Assembly: GCA_003021325.1 (NCBI GenBank)
Contig: PXQM01000130.1
Span: 1-5,351 of the forward strand
Direction of reading: 5' to 3'
Length of the DNA stretch: 5,351 nucleotides
Source of the DNA: Halobacteriales archaeon QH_10_70_21
GTDB taxonomy: Archaea; Halobacteriota; Halobacteria; Halobacteriales; Haloarculaceae
This document shows, in pieces, positions 4,954 through 5,351 of this stretch. The first letter of the stretch is position 1. Every line of letters begins with the position of its first letter. The translations under genes were made by a program, and so were the position numbers. Under the pieces are notes generated by a model, which searched no databases, was not told where the DNA came from, and saw only the letters and a program-made list of their open reading frames with translations.

Positions 4954-5351
4954 GCTCCGACGGACCGGCGGTCGACGCCGACGACTACGTCTGGAAGCTG
5001 TTCGCCCCGAACCCGCCCACGACGGTCCGGTGGGTGGTGGCGTCGGCGACGCTGGAGACCGGCGAGCGGGTCGACGCGCTCGACGGGTCGGCCGTCGAGT
5101 GGGACCCGCCCGACGCGGCCGACACCTATCCGAGCGCACTCTGGCACCGGTACTTCGGCGAGATGCGCGCGGCCGACGCGTCGGAGCGCCGCCCGCTCGG
5201 TGCGTACCTCTGCCGGCGGGGCGTCCCGGGACGCGAGGCGTCCGTCGAGTCGGTGTCGGTGTACCTGGTCGAGGAGCCGGTCGCGGCGGCGGGCGGCGGC
5301 GACCGCCGGCGGGTCGAGGTGGTCTCGAGGGAGTGCGCCGACGACGCGCCC
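4953..5351 (+). pseudogene. HTTM protein C-terminal soluble domain, in a shifted frame, incomplete at the window end
   Basis: Reading from 4953 (GGC TCC GAC) gives 133 codons without a stop to the last base. [19 protein letters not shown] near the start is the hallmark of the C-terminal domain of haloarchaeal HTTM proteins (a W-x-x-FAPNP element). [26 protein letters not shown] and [11 protein letters not shown] follow in the order usual for the family, then a YLVEEP strand. It is separated from the matching N-terminal half (4030-4746) by the sdhA segment and is one frame off. Without that segment and with the lost helices restored, the two parts would make one protein. There is no start codon or promoter in front of it, so it is probably not translated in this frame. 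Confidence 0.75.

Larger units (their letters stand above)
4030..5351 (+). pseudogene. HTTM-domain (vitamin K-dependent carboxylase-like) membrane protein gene, interrupted by an sdhA segment and frameshifted; 3' end outside window
   Basis: Residues 1-239 (to about 4746) are a haloarchaeal HTTM protein: a basic N-terminus, then membrane segments near 26-41, 85-101, 106-120, 130-146, 163-185 and 222-240. Family landmarks are [10 protein letters not shown] at 50-59, [14 protein letters not shown] at 118-131 and [14 protein letters not shown] at 179-192. HTTM proteins are multi-pass homologues of vitamin K gamma-carboxylase; their archaeal function is unknown. From about 4747 to 4953 the same frame continues into succinate dehydrogenase flavoprotein sequence instead of the remaining HTTM helices. 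From 4953 the HTTM C-terminal soluble domain resumes, but in another frame. The original frame stays open to the window end as Arg/Ser/Pro-rich nonsense, so a read-through product would be a chimera. The start is ATG 4030, on the basis of homology and the TATA box. It is either a broken gene or an assembly chimera. Confidence 0.8.

Noticed and set aside
1..5351. tRNA, rRNA, CRISPR arrays, or a defence or other novel multigene system
   Set aside because: No repeat-spacer pattern, no tRNA-like cloverleaf and no nuclease, helicase or toxin domains were seen; nearly all sequence is accounted for by housekeeping-type families and short gaps.

Overview
The window is GC-rich, and its proteins are strongly acidic, with Asp/Glu-dense loops and almost only G/C-ending codons. 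Short AT boxes sit a fixed 25-29 nt ahead of start codons, with no Shine-Dalgarno sequence. Together with the gene families present, this points to a halophilic archaeon (class Halobacteria), probably one that uses the methylaspartate cycle, as Haloarcula relatives do.

Layout: (1) 1-39, minus strand: the first 13 codons of a MaoC-type mesaconyl-CoA hydratase. (2) 125-970, plus: a CitE/HpcH-family CoA-ester lyase, divergent from (1). (3) 1050-2309, plus: a complete glutamate dehydrogenase. (4) 2394-2945, plus: a cytochrome P450 that has lost its catalytic middle. (5) 3039-3932, plus: phosphomevalonate decarboxylase of the archaeal mevalonate pathway, apparently with a short in-frame internal deletion. 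(6) 4030-5351, plus, running off the window: an HTTM (vitamin K carboxylase-like) membrane protein gene whose centre is replaced by about 200 bp of succinate dehydrogenase flavoprotein (sdhA) sequence, after which the reading frame is shifted.

Genes 1-3 form a metabolic neighbourhood. Mesaconyl-CoA hydratase makes beta-methylmalyl-CoA. A CitE-type lyase splits it to glyoxylate and propionyl-CoA (or handles malyl-CoA). Glutamate dehydrogenase supplies the glutamate that enters the methylaspartate cycle for acetyl-CoA assimilation. These genes look intact, and the plus-strand ones carry the same TTAAG box at the same spacing.

Genes 4-6 share an anomaly. Each has recognisable family sequence at both ends but an altered interior: a large P450 deletion, a roughly 25-residue loss in MvaD, and an HTTM/SdhA chimera. 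The HTTM/SdhA join is in frame at the 5' side and out of frame at the 3' side. The most economical explanations are a misassembled contig (for example from a metagenome) or a locally rearranged, decaying segment. The HTTM-SdhA chimera is the most notable object here. No RNA genes, CRISPR arrays, insertion sequences or convincing defence systems were seen.
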